In this document: positions 13,679 to 18,640 of the stretch, piece by piece | How the letters are laid out: every line of letters begins with the position of its first letter | How positions within the stretch are numbered: position 1 is the stretch's first letter | Assembly (NCBI GenBank): GCA_035480955.1 | Contig: DATIHF010000065.1 | Span: 1-18,640, forward strand | Source: DATIHF01 sp035480955 | GTDB lineage: Bacteria > Patescibacteriota > Microgenomatia > Woykebacterales > RBG-16-39-9b | Length of the DNA stretch: 18,640 bases | Reading direction: 5' to 3' | Notes under the pieces: model-generated | What the model saw: the letters and a program-made list of their open reading frames with translations, nothing else | Told to the model about the DNA's origin: nothing | Database searches by the model: none | Position numbers and translations under genes: made by a program

Positions 13679-14541
13679 TTTTTTGCATCCACAAACTGTG
13701 ACATTACCTGATGAAATAAATTATCTTCAACGCTGGAATAAAGCACAACTTTGCTGTCCTCACTGGGGGAGGCGAGCTTTCGATAATCCTTATATGAAAG
13801 TGTACTGGAAGAATTTTTTACTGAGGCGACCCAAGTGTCAAAATCCGCTTGGGTGGAAGAGAGCGCCTTGAACCTCATGCCGGCAAAACCCTGCCCGCTG
13901 ATTTCCGCGGCTGAGCCTTGAAATTCCCCAGTTGAGGTGGCCATCAGATGCAACTGAGTCTGCATTCCGGCCATGGCATACATTTGTCCACCGAGTTGGG
14001 GGATCCAGAAAGAATTCATTGGTGCGTCGGCTGTCAATTGAAAATTAACTGGAGCATTGGTGGGAAAAGCGACATAGTTGACTGTTGCAATCTTTTGCTC
14101 AGGATAAATAAAGAGCCAGCGCCAGCGCAGCGCCACCACCTGAATAGTCAAAGGTTTGTTAGAAGAGGAAATCGGTTTGAGTGGGTCAAGGTTGTGCGCC
14201 GCAAACCAAGTCGTGACTGCAAGAATCATTATTATTAAAGAAGGGAGAGCCCACCATAAAATTTTAAATCTGGGATGAAGCTCAGAAGAGGGGGTTTCCT
14301 GCGAATTTCCGGAGCGGTATTTCCAAACGATCCAAAAGGTTGCCAGAAAAACCGGAATTATAATTGTCGAAGCTAAAAGGGCGGCAAAGGTGAGCAAATC
14401 CCTTTGTTGAGTCGAAACAGAGCCCTTTGGGTTAAGCAGTAAAAAATTATAGTTGTGTAAAAATAAATATGCGTAAAAGCTAAGCTCTACTATTATTAAT
14501 ACTGAAAAAAAGATGATGGCGGAAAGGTATTTTTTGCTCAT
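13675..14541 (-). CDS. cyoA: Quinol oxidase bo3 subunit II
   Basis: Subunit II of the bo3 oxidase, 288 residues. It has an N-terminal hydrophobic segment (6-29), two TM helices (about 50-73 and 95-115) and a periplasmic-type cupredoxin domain. That domain contains A-L-R-W-R-W-L-F-I-Y-P-E-Q, M-N-S-F-W-I-P-Q-L-G-G-Q-M-Y-A-M-A-G-M-Q and G-Q-G-F-A-G-M-R-F. The CuA ligands are absent, as expected for a quinol oxidase. E. coli CyoA is a lipoprotein; here there is no Cys at all, so no lipobox. At the K-channel entrance the family Glu (E. coli E89) is replaced by Lys93, placed by the flanking Trp96 and Pro100. It is the first gene of cyoABCDE, divergent from the ZIP transporter gene. No SD is visible; a TATGAT lies 15 bases upstream. 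Confidence 0.95.
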   Translation of the reverse strand: MSKKYLSAIIFFSVLIIVELSFYAYLFLHNYNFLLLNPKGSVSTQQRDLLTFAALLASTIIIPVFLATFWIVWKYRSGNSQETPSSELHPRFKILWWALPSLIIMILAVTTWFAAHNLDPLKPISSSNKPLTIQVVALRWRWLFIYPEQKIATVNYVAFPTNAPVNFQLTADAPMNSFWIPQLGGQMYAMAGMQTQLHLMATSTGEFQGSAAEISGQGFAGMRFKALSSTQADFDTWVASVKNSSSTLSYKDYRKLASPSEDSKVVLYSSVEDNLFHQVMSQFVDAKK

Positions 14542-14556
14542 GAGCAGACCACTAAT

Positions 14557-14562
14557 ATCATA
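14557..14562 (-). promoter_or_regulatory. Candidate -10 box of the cyo operon
   Basis: On the minus strand TATGAT (5 of 6) lies 15 bases before the cyoA ATG, giving a leader of about eight bases with no SD. No convincing -35 box is found at 16-18 bases, so an activator may be needed or the call may be wrong. Confidence 0.4.
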
Positions 14563-14589
14563 GCGATTTTGAAGCCAAAAAGCTATTGG

Positions 14590-14599
14590 TCAAGCTTGA
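14590..14599. promoter_or_regulatory. Ten-base palindrome between cyoA and the ZIP gene
   Basis: TCAAGCTTGA is a perfect palindrome centred about 50 bases upstream of the cyoA ATG and just upstream of the ZIP -35 box at 14612. It could be an operator for the divergent pair, but at this length chance is a real possibility, and no second copy was seen elsewhere. Confidence 0.25.
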
Positions 14600-14611
14600 G
14601 GAGAGCTTTCC

Positions 14612-14640
14612 TTGACAAAAGAGTACTATTAACCTAGACT
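14612..14640 (+). promoter_or_regulatory. Promoter of the ZIP transporter gene
   Basis: A perfect -35 TTGACA at 14612-14617, a 17-base spacer and -10 TAGACT at 14635-14640 (4 of 6). The expected start near 14647 gives a leader of about 28 bases with a weak purine-rich stretch (AGAAGA) before the ATG at 14675. It is the best -35 in the window and differs from the leaderless pattern. Confidence 0.7.
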
Positions 14641-14674
14641 CAAGCGTTTTATCATTACAGAAGCAGAAGAAATT

Positions 14675-15400
14675 ATGGAAGTAATAATGTTTGCCGCTCT
14701 GACCTTTGTCTCGACCCTTTTAGGAGGGATCTTTGCTTTGAAAAACCGTAGCAAACTCCACTACATCATGAGCTTTGCCGCGGGGGTTTTAATTGCAGTT
14801 TGTTTTTTTGATTTAATGCCGGAGATATTTTCGATGGCCACAGAAAAAGGATTGAATGTAAACATTTCTCTAGCCTTTGTAGTCATAGGTTTTCTCGCGA
14901 TTCATTTGCTGGAAAAATTTGCGCTTATTCATACTCACCATGAAGAAGAATACGCGTCACACCACCATCCGACCGTTGGGTTGGTAGGAGCTTCGGGCCT
15001 GGCAATTCACAGTTTTTTGGATGGTGTTGGGATTGGATTAGCCTTTCAGGTGAATGCAACTGTCGGAGTAGTAGTGGCCTTGGCAGTGATTGCCCATGAT
15101 TTTACTGATGGTTTGAATACGGTGACCCTGATGCTTTCAAATAAAAATGACACAAAAAAAACTGTCTCCCTACTACTGCTTGATTCTCTCGCACCAATTG
15201 CTGGAGTGCTAGCAACTTTTATCATCTCCATTCCTGACTCTTTTTTACAGATTTATCTTGGTTTCTTTGTTGGATTCCTACTTTATATTGGTTCCAGTGA
15301 TTTGCTCCCCGAAGCCCACAGTGAGCACAGTTCTTACCGCATGCTCGCCCTTACTGTCTTTGGAGTTCTCTTTATTTTTGTAGTGACCAGAATTTTGTAA
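14675..15400 (+). CDS. ZIP-family divalent metal transporter
   Basis: A probable zinc, iron or manganese importer of the ZIP (SLC39-like) family. The 241-residue product has about eight TM segments. The TM4 metal-site motif is H112-S-F-L-D116-G. The TM5 motif is H141-D142-F-T-D145-G, where most ZIPs have H-E-x-P-E-G, so the second glutamates are aspartates here. A His-rich loop lies before TM4 (six His between residues 86 and 98), and a G-S-S-D-L-L-P-E-A-H motif near 206-215 ends the fold. A second Met at residue 5 is an alternative start. It is divergent from cyoA, so metal supply to the oxidase is a possible but unproven link. It is followed after 33 bases by an HD-domain gene. Confidence 0.88.
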   Translation: MEVIMFAALTFVSTLLGGIFALKNRSKLHYIMSFAAGVLIAVCFFDLMPEIFSMATEKGLNVNISLAFVVIGFLAIHLLEKFALIHTHHEEEYASHHHPTVGLVGASGLAIHSFLDGVGIGLAFQVNATVGVVVALAVIAHDFTDGLNTVTLMLSNKNDTKKTVSLLLLDSLAPIAGVLATFIISIPDSFLQIYLGFFVGFLLYIGSSDLLPEAHSEHSSYRMLALTVFGVLFIFVVTRIL

Positions 15401-15421
15401 CCCAACCAACAAAACTTTTCC

Positions 15422-15427
15422 TAAACT
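15422..15427 (+). promoter_or_regulatory. Candidate -10 box of the HD-domain gene (leaderless)
   Basis: TAAACT (4 of 6) ends six bases before the ATG at 15434, the same geometry as the leaderless promoters elsewhere in the window. No good -35 is present at 16-18 bases, so co-transcription with the ZIP gene is an equal alternative. Confidence 0.35.
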
Positions 15428-15433
15428 GTTAAA

Positions 15434-16051
15434 ATGGCACCGATGCAAAAGCAAAAACTCACCGGTCGAGATTTAGAATTTCTTTACGAAATTGGTACTC
15501 TTAGATTTATCCCGCGTTCTTGGAGCAGATTTTTAAACCCAGATTATCAAAATTTAGCAGAACATCACTTCAGAGTCGTTTGGATTGCTCTGATAATTGC
15601 CGCTCGAGAGGGCGTTGAAAACACCGAAAAAATCGTCAAACTCGCCCTCATGCACGATGTTGCCGAGAGCCGTACCGGTGATGCTGACTATCTATCCCGT
15701 CAATATGTCGAAAGAAATGAAGATCTGGGGATGAAAGATATCTTCAAAGATACTGCACTGGAGCAAGAGTTCCTCGAACTTTGGAAGGAATACTCGGCTA
15801 AAAAGTCACTCGAAGCAAAAATAGTTAAAGATGCTGATAATTTGGATGTGGATTTTGAAATCAAAGAGCAGGAGGCCAAGGGAGATAAATCAGGAGTTGG
15901 TTGGAAAAAACAAAGAAACGAGGTTATGAAAAAAAGGTTTTTCACTCCTACTGCAAAAGAGATGTGGTATGCAATTCAAAAATCCGATCCTCATGATTGG
16001 CACTATAAAGGCAGAAATAGATTCAACGGTGGGGATTGGAAACAAAAATAA
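15434..16051 (+). CDS. HD-domain phosphohydrolase (YfbR/HDDC2-like)
   Basis: A 205-residue protein of the HD superfamily, probably a metal-dependent 5'-nucleotidase or related phosphohydrolase. The metal-binding set is visible: A-E-H-H-F-R with H44/H45, M-H-D-V-A-E with H74-D75 and E78, and D83 in T-G-D. The downstream acid is in V-K-D-A-D-N-L-D (D133/D135). These spacings match the YfbR/HDDC2 type (HD_3) rather than the GD-type signalling enzymes. The basic, Trp-rich C-terminus is not part of the family core. Met4 is a possible alternative start. Substrate inference (deoxynucleoside monophosphates) comes only from the family. Confidence 0.85.
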   Translation: MAPMQKQKLTGRDLEFLYEIGTLRFIPRSWSRFLNPDYQNLAEHHFRVVWIALIIAAREGVENTEKIVKLALMHDVAESRTGDADYLSRQYVERNEDLGMKDIFKDTALEQEFLELWKEYSAKKSLEAKIVKDADNLDVDFEIKEQEAKGDKSGVGWKKQRNEVMKKRFFTPTAKEMWYAIQKSDPHDWHYKGRNRFNGGDWKQK

Positions 16052-16067
16052 ACTAGCTGCTCGACTG

Positions 16068-16096
16068 TTGTTTTAATTTCCTTTTTGGCATATTAT
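16068..16096 (+). promoter_or_regulatory. Promoter of the VOC/RibD_C/DUF1801 operon
   Basis: -35 TTGTTT at 16068-16073, a 17-base spacer, and -10 TATTAT at 16091-16096. The start is expected near 16103, leaving a leader of about 34 bases that contains a proper SD (16125-16130). A six-codon ATG-to-TAG frame (16101-16121) lies at its very beginning. Confidence 0.6.
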
Positions 16097-16124
16097 TCTC
16101 ATGCAAATTTTTAAAAAATAGTCG

Positions 16125-16130
16125 AAAGGA
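16125..16130 (+). promoter_or_regulatory. Shine-Dalgarno of the first VOC gene
   Basis: AAAGGA lies six bases before the ATG at 16137. Together with a leader of about 34 bases it makes this one of the few genes outside the ribosomal operon with a conventional ribosome binding site. Confidence 0.7.
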
Positions 16131-16136
16131 AACCTC

Positions 16137-16634
16137 ATGCAAAAAATTACCCCCAATTTATGGTTTGATAATGAAGCTGAAGAAGCAGCAAATTTTTATG
16201 TTGAAGTTTTTAACGCTAACCCGGCAAAGGAGGGCACCTCAAAGGTTGGTAACATTGTTCGCTACAGTGCCGACACACCCTCAAACAAGCCTAAGGGATC
16301 AGTGATGACCGTTGACTTTGAACTGGAGGGTCAGCAGTTCCTTGGACTCAACGGAGGGTCCTTCTTTAAGCTAAACGAGGCAGTTTCTTTCATTATTGAC
16401 TGTGAAACTCAGGAAGAAATTGACTATTTTTGGGGTAAACTCTCAGCAGTTCCAGAGTCTGAGCAGTGTGGTTGGCTCAAAGACAAGTTCGGTCTGTCTT
16501 GGCAGGTGGCCCCGTCTAAATTCCTAACCGATCTTTTGGGAAATCTTGAAGGCGACAAGGCAGAAAAGGTCATGAAAGTCTTTCTGGAAATGAAAAAAAT
16601 CGATATTGCCGAACTGGAGAAAGCAGCCGAATGA
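16137..16634 (+). CDS. PhnB-like VOC (glyoxalase-fold) protein
   Basis: A 165-residue protein of the VOC superfamily, in the PhnB / "3-demethylubiquinone-9 3-methyltransferase" domain group (PF06983). The typical pattern is visible: P-N-L-W-F-D-N-E-A-E-E-A-A-N-F-Y near residues 5-20, Q-F-L-G-L-N-G-G near 67-74, F-K-L-N-E-A-V-S-F, E-E-I-D-Y-F-W-G-K-L near 93-102 and C-G-W-L-K-D-K-F-G-L-S-W-Q near 110-122. Despite the family name, members are not proven methyltransferases; many are small resistance or stress proteins of unknown reaction. It is the first gene of a three-gene operon; its stop overlaps the next ATG by four bases (ATGA). A related gene starts at 18225. Confidence 0.9.
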   Translation: MQKITPNLWFDNEAEEAANFYVEVFNANPAKEGTSKVGNIVRYSADTPSNKPKGSVMTVDFELEGQQFLGLNGGSFFKLNEAVSFIIDCETQEEIDYFWGKLSAVPESEQCGWLKDKFGLSWQVAPSKFLTDLLGNLEGDKAEKVMKVFLEMKKIDIAELEKAAE

Positions 16635-17242
16635 GAAAAATTATTGTTTTATCATTCATTACATTAGATGGAGTCATGCAAGCACCAGGCGGGCCTGAGG
16701 AAGATACCTCAAGTGGTTTTAAGTATGGTGGTTGGCAGGCGCCCTATGCTGATGATTCATCGATGCAAGGTATGACTAAGCAACTCAGCGTGCCTTTCGA
16801 CTTATTGTTGGGTCGAAAAACCTATGACATTTTCGCGTCGTATTGGCCCAACCATCCTGAGATCAAATTCGTAGCTACACCGTTCAACAAATGCACGAAG
16901 TATGTTGTGTCGCACAGCCAGATAGAACTGCCGTGGGAAAATTCAGAATTGATCACTGGAGACGTAGTTGCGAAGCTGAAAGAACTAAAGGAAGGTGAAG
17001 GTCCGATGCTGCAGGTCCATGGAAGCGGTAATATGATCCAAACCTTATTAAAAAACGACTTGGTTGACGAGCTCTGGCTTAAGACCTTCCCCTTGACTCT
17101 TGGTAGCGGGAAAAAGTTGTTTGATGATGGTACAATTCCGGCCGCCTTTACATTGACAGAAAGTAATGTTACGTCAAGTGGAGTGATTTATGCCAATTAC
17201 GAACGCTCTGGTGAAGTCAAAACTGGGACGATTGGTGAGTAA
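16631..17242 (+). CDS. RibD_C / dihydrofolate-reductase-like protein
   Basis: A 203-residue protein of the DHFR-like RibD C-terminal family (COG0262, YyaP/YwjB group), predicted NAD(P)H-dependent reductases without known substrate. The start is M-R-K-I-I-V-L-S-F-I-T-L-D-G-V-M-Q, with the conserved T-L-D-G. L-L-L-G-R-K-T-Y-D follows near 58-66, the nucleotide-binding G-S-G-N-M-I-Q-T-L-L lies near 132-141, and P-L-T-L-G-S-G-K-K-L-F near 155-165. It is not a true folate reductase by pattern. The gene overlaps the upstream VOC gene by four bases and the downstream DUF1801 gene by one base (TAATG), so the three are coupled. Confidence 0.9.
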   Translation: MRKIIVLSFITLDGVMQAPGGPEEDTSSGFKYGGWQAPYADDSSMQGMTKQLSVPFDLLLGRKTYDIFASYWPNHPEIKFVATPFNKCTKYVVSHSQIELPWENSELITGDVVAKLKELKEGEGPMLQVHGSGNMIQTLLKNDLVDELWLKTFPLTLGSGKKLFDDGTIPAAFTLTESNVTSSGVIYANYERSGEVKTGTIGE

Positions 17243-17607
17243 TGAAGCGAAGTGATTTCAAGACAGTTGAAGATTACATAAGTACGTTTCCAGAAGAAAT
17301 TCAAGAAAAACTCCAAACTATCCGAGCAACAATCAAAAAAGCCGCTCCGGAGGCAACTGAGAAAATCAGCTACCAAATTCCCACCTTTGTTTTCCATGGC
17401 AACCTGATCCATTACGCTGCTTTCAAAGACCACTGGAGTTTGTTTCCAGGCGCAGCCGGAGTCGAACATTTCAAAGAGGAGCTCGGTGACAAAGCAGTTT
17501 CCAAGGGAACAATTCAGTTTTCGCTAGACGAACCGTTACCGCTTTCCTTGATAACTAGAATTACCGAATTTAGGGTAAAGCAAAATTCTTCCCCCAGAAA
17601 AAGCTAG
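17242..17607 (+). CDS. DUF1801 / YdhG-like protein
   Basis: A 121-residue protein of the DUF1801 family, which includes YdhG and the Bacillus iron chaperone Fra. Visible features are Y-I-S-T-F-P-E-E-I-Q-E-K-L near 12-24, A-P-E-A-T-E-K-I-S-Y-Q-I-P-T-F near 35-49, and A-A-F-K-D-H-W-S-L-F-P-G near 59-70, followed by a short C-terminal helix. The iron role is known only for some members and cannot be assumed here. It is the last gene of the VOC/RibD_C/DUF1801 operon, with its start codon overlapping the previous stop by one base. No hairpin terminator follows. Confidence 0.88.
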   Translation: MKRSDFKTVEDYISTFPEEIQEKLQTIRATIKKAAPEATEKISYQIPTFVFHGNLIHYAAFKDHWSLFPGAAGVEHFKEELGDKAVSKGTIQFSLDEPLPLSLITRITEFRVKQNSSPRKS

Positions 17608-17624
17608 GTTCGTTTTGATTAAAG

Positions 17625-17633
17625 TGTTAGAAT
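17625..17633 (+). promoter_or_regulatory. Extended -10 promoter of the three-TM gene (leaderless)
   Basis: TGTTAGAAT is an extended -10 element (TG, one base, then TAGAAT at 17628-17633). The ATG at 17641 starts seven bases after it, so a leaderless transcript is expected. No good -35 is present at 17 bases, which extended -10 promoters can tolerate. Confidence 0.55.
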
Positions 17634-17640
17634 ACATTCA

Positions 17641-17946
17641 ATGACTAAAAATCCTTTAATAAATGCTCTTGCTGCCGCAGTTTATGTAGTGCTAGTTTCT
17701 ACCGTAATGTTTTACGGTATGGATCACACCTCGACCGACAACACAGTGATTGTCCCTATTGCAGTTTTGTCACTCTTTTCTCTTTCAGCGGCGGTCATGG
17801 GTTATCTTTTTTTCTACACCCCCTTTCAACTCTATTTTGATCAAAAAAGAAAAGAAGCACTAAATTTATTCCTCCAAACAGTAGCCGTTTTTGCCGCCCT
17901 CACTTTTGGACTTTTTGTTGTACTTTTCTTCCTCGCCTATAAATAG
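17641..17946 (+). CDS. Small three-TM membrane protein, unknown function
   Basis: A 101-residue product with three hydrophobic segments at about residues 7-26, 36-58 and 77-99. A short loop (Q-L-Y-F-D-Q-K-R-K-E-A-L-N-L-F-L) lies before the third. I recall similar proteins starting N-P-L-x-N-A-L-A-A-x-x-Y in other CPR genomes, with no known function. The start is supported by the extended -10 box ending seven bases upstream. The downstream DUF4287 gene starts eight bases after the stop codon. Confidence 0.8.
   Translation: MTKNPLINALAAAVYVVLVSTVMFYGMDHTSTDNTVIVPIAVLSLFSLSAAVMGYLFFYTPFQLYFDQKRKEALNLFLQTVAVFAALTFGLFVVLFFLAYK
17915..17943 (+). promoter_or_regulatory. Candidate promoter of the DUF4287 gene
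   Basis: -35 TTGTTG at 17915-17920, a 17-base spacer, and -10 TATAAA at 17938-17943, inside the end of the preceding coding region. Ten bases separate it from the ATG at 17954, giving a leader of about three to four bases. Confidence 0.4.
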
Positions 17947-17953
17947 AAATTCT

Positions 17954-18178
17954 ATGTCTTTCCAAGCCTACATTGACAACATTGCTGTTAAAACCGGCAA
18001 AAGTGCCAACGAATTGATTGCCGAGGCCAAGAAAAAGAACTTAACTGAGTTTGCCGATATTATCGCTTGGTTGAAGAAAGATTATGATTTAGGGACAGGG
18101 CACGCTCGAGCAATTGCCGAACTGATCCGCCACGGCGACAAATCCGGAGAGCTAAATCTCGACAGTAAAGGAAAATAG
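17954..18178 (+). CDS. DUF4287 protein
   Basis: The frame is open upstream to 17891 inside the preceding gene. I choose the ATG at 17954 because the family starts M-S-F-Q-A-Y-I-D-N-I and the extra 21 residues are unlike it. The 74-residue product has the DUF4287 pattern: an N-terminal helix, K-T-G-K-S-A-N-E-L-I-A-E-A-K, then W-L-K-K-D-Y-D-L-G-T-G-H-A-R-A-I-A near 39-55. Larger relatives carry a DUF5655 domain after this; here the protein stops at the DUF4287 part. Function is unknown. The first bases lie eight nucleotides after the previous stop, so the two may also share a transcript. Confidence 0.85.
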   Translation: MSFQAYIDNIAVKTGKSANELIAEAKKKNLTEFADIIAWLKKDYDLGTGHARAIAELIRHGDKSGELNLDSKGK

Positions 18179-18189
18179 CCGCTTCCTTG

Positions 18190-18217
18190 TTGAACTACTT
18201 TTCTCAAGTGCTATACT
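18190..18217 (+). promoter_or_regulatory. Leaderless promoter of the second VOC gene
   Basis: -35 TTGAAC at 18190-18195, a 16-base spacer, and an extended -10: TG at 18209-18210 followed by C and TATACT at 18212-18217. The ATG at 18225 begins seven bases after the -10 box. Confidence 0.7.
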
Positions 18218-18224
18218 GTTGCCA

Positions 18225-18640
18225 ATGAATACCAAACTCATCCCTTATCTAGCTTTTGATAGCAAAACCAAAGAAGCCATGACCTTTTATCAAAGCGCAC
18301 TTGGAGGTGAGCTAAGCATGCAAACTTTTGAGGAAAGTGGAGCTCCGGTCAAACCTGAGGAAAAAGACCGAATCATCCATGCGGATCTAAAAAACGGAGA
18401 TCTCTCTTTCATGGCCAGTGATGGTAATCCAGAGCATCCGGTGCATATGGGGAACAATATTACGATGAGTCTGACCGGGGATGACGAAGCAAAGCTAACT
18501 GAATATTTTAATAAACTTTCCGAAGGTGGAGAGGTAGATATGAAACTCGAAAAACAATTTTGGGGAGACCATTATGGTCAACTGACTGATAAGTTTGGGG
18601 TTCACTGGTCAGTCAATATTACAATGCCAAAAAAGGAGGA
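18225..18640 (+). CDS. PhnB-like VOC protein (3' end beyond window)
   Basis: The frame opens at ATG 18225 and stays open to the window end (138 codons), so the stop lies just outside. The product starts M-N-T-K-L-I-P-Y-L-A-F-D-S-K-T-K-E-A-M and continues with F-Y-Q-S-A-L-G-G-E-L near residues 21-30, F-M-A-S-D near 62-66, and W-G-D-H-Y-G-Q-L-T-D-K-F-G-V-H-W near 113-128. This is the standard layout of the PhnB/DUF1338-unrelated VOC group (about 140 residues), so it is almost complete. It is related to, but not a recent copy of, the VOC protein at 16137-16634. The reaction is unknown; a glyoxalase-fold stress protein is the safest reading. Confidence 0.88.
   Translation, partial: MNTKLIPYLAFDSKTKEAMTFYQSALGGELSMQTFEESGAPVKPEEKDRIIHADLKNGDLSFMASDGNPEHPVHMGNNITMSLTGDDEAKLTEYFNKLSEGGEVDMKLEKQFWGDHYGQLTDKFGVHWSVNITMPKKE

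Noticed and set aside
18168..18188. AAGGAA/TTCCTT inverted repeat after the DUF4287 gene
   Set aside because: Six weak pairs with a nine-base loop and no T tract; it also runs into the -35 region of the next gene.
1..18640. CRISPR arrays, tRNA or rRNA genes, IS elements, UGA recoding
   Set aside because: No spaced repeats, cloverleaf, rRNA-like stretch, transposase or terminal inverted repeats were seen; TGA serves as a stop at gene ends and does not occur in frame.

Overview
The window looks like a chromosomal segment of a Candidate Phyla Radiation (Patescibacteria) bacterium. The evidence is the compact ribosomal protein order (L36 end, S13, S11, S4, RpoA, L17, L13, S9), lysine-rich tails on several r-proteins, very short spacers, moderately AT-rich DNA and several small membrane proteins of a CPR-like kind. 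TGA is used as an ordinary stop (for example at the ends of cyoB, cyoD and cyoA), which argues against the UGA-recoded Gracilibacteria/Absconditabacteria. I cannot assign a finer lineage from sequence alone. No rRNA, tRNA, CRISPR array, insertion sequence or prophage gene was seen.

Layout: (1) 1-3816, plus strand: end of rpmJ, then rpsM-rpsK-rpsD-rpoA-rplQ-rplM-rpsI, tightly packed with Shine-Dalgarno (SD) type starts. (2) 3819-7864, minus strand: pyruvate kinase, a D-lactate dehydrogenase-like 2-hydroxyacid dehydrogenase, a membrane-anchored alpha/beta hydrolase and a pair of small membrane proteins. Pyruvate kinase plus the dehydrogenase suggest PEP to pyruvate to D-lactate. (3) 7960-9642, plus strand: a 14-TM DHA2-type MFS exporter, divergent from pyk. 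(4) 9661-14541, minus strand: a complete cyoABCDE operon (cytochrome bo3-type quinol oxidase and heme O synthase) and a small 3-TM protein with its own promoter. (5) 14675-18640, plus strand: a ZIP-like metal transporter, an HD-domain phosphohydrolase, a three-gene cassette (PhnB-like VOC, RibD_C/DHFR-like, DUF1801), a 3-TM protein, a DUF4287 protein and a second PhnB-like VOC gene cut by the window edge.

Two observations stand out. First, the oxidase keeps the metal ligands, the cross-link tyrosine, the D-channel aspartate and the quinol-site residues. However, the two signature residues of the K proton channel are replaced: the position of E. coli CyoB K362 is Gln365, and the position of CyoA E89 is Lys93. 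Second, at about seven genes outside the ribosomal operon a -10 box lies just 6-7 nt upstream of the start codon, several with a -35 box at about 17 nt. This predicts leaderless mRNAs, in contrast to the SD-type starts of the ribosomal operon and of the VOC/RibD_C/DUF1801 cassette.

Physiologically, the segment combines translation and transcription core genes, substrate-level ATP formation with lactate production, and a stand-alone quinol oxidase. The oxidase could detoxify oxygen or conserve energy if quinol and heme are obtained; no quinone or heme B synthesis genes are present here.
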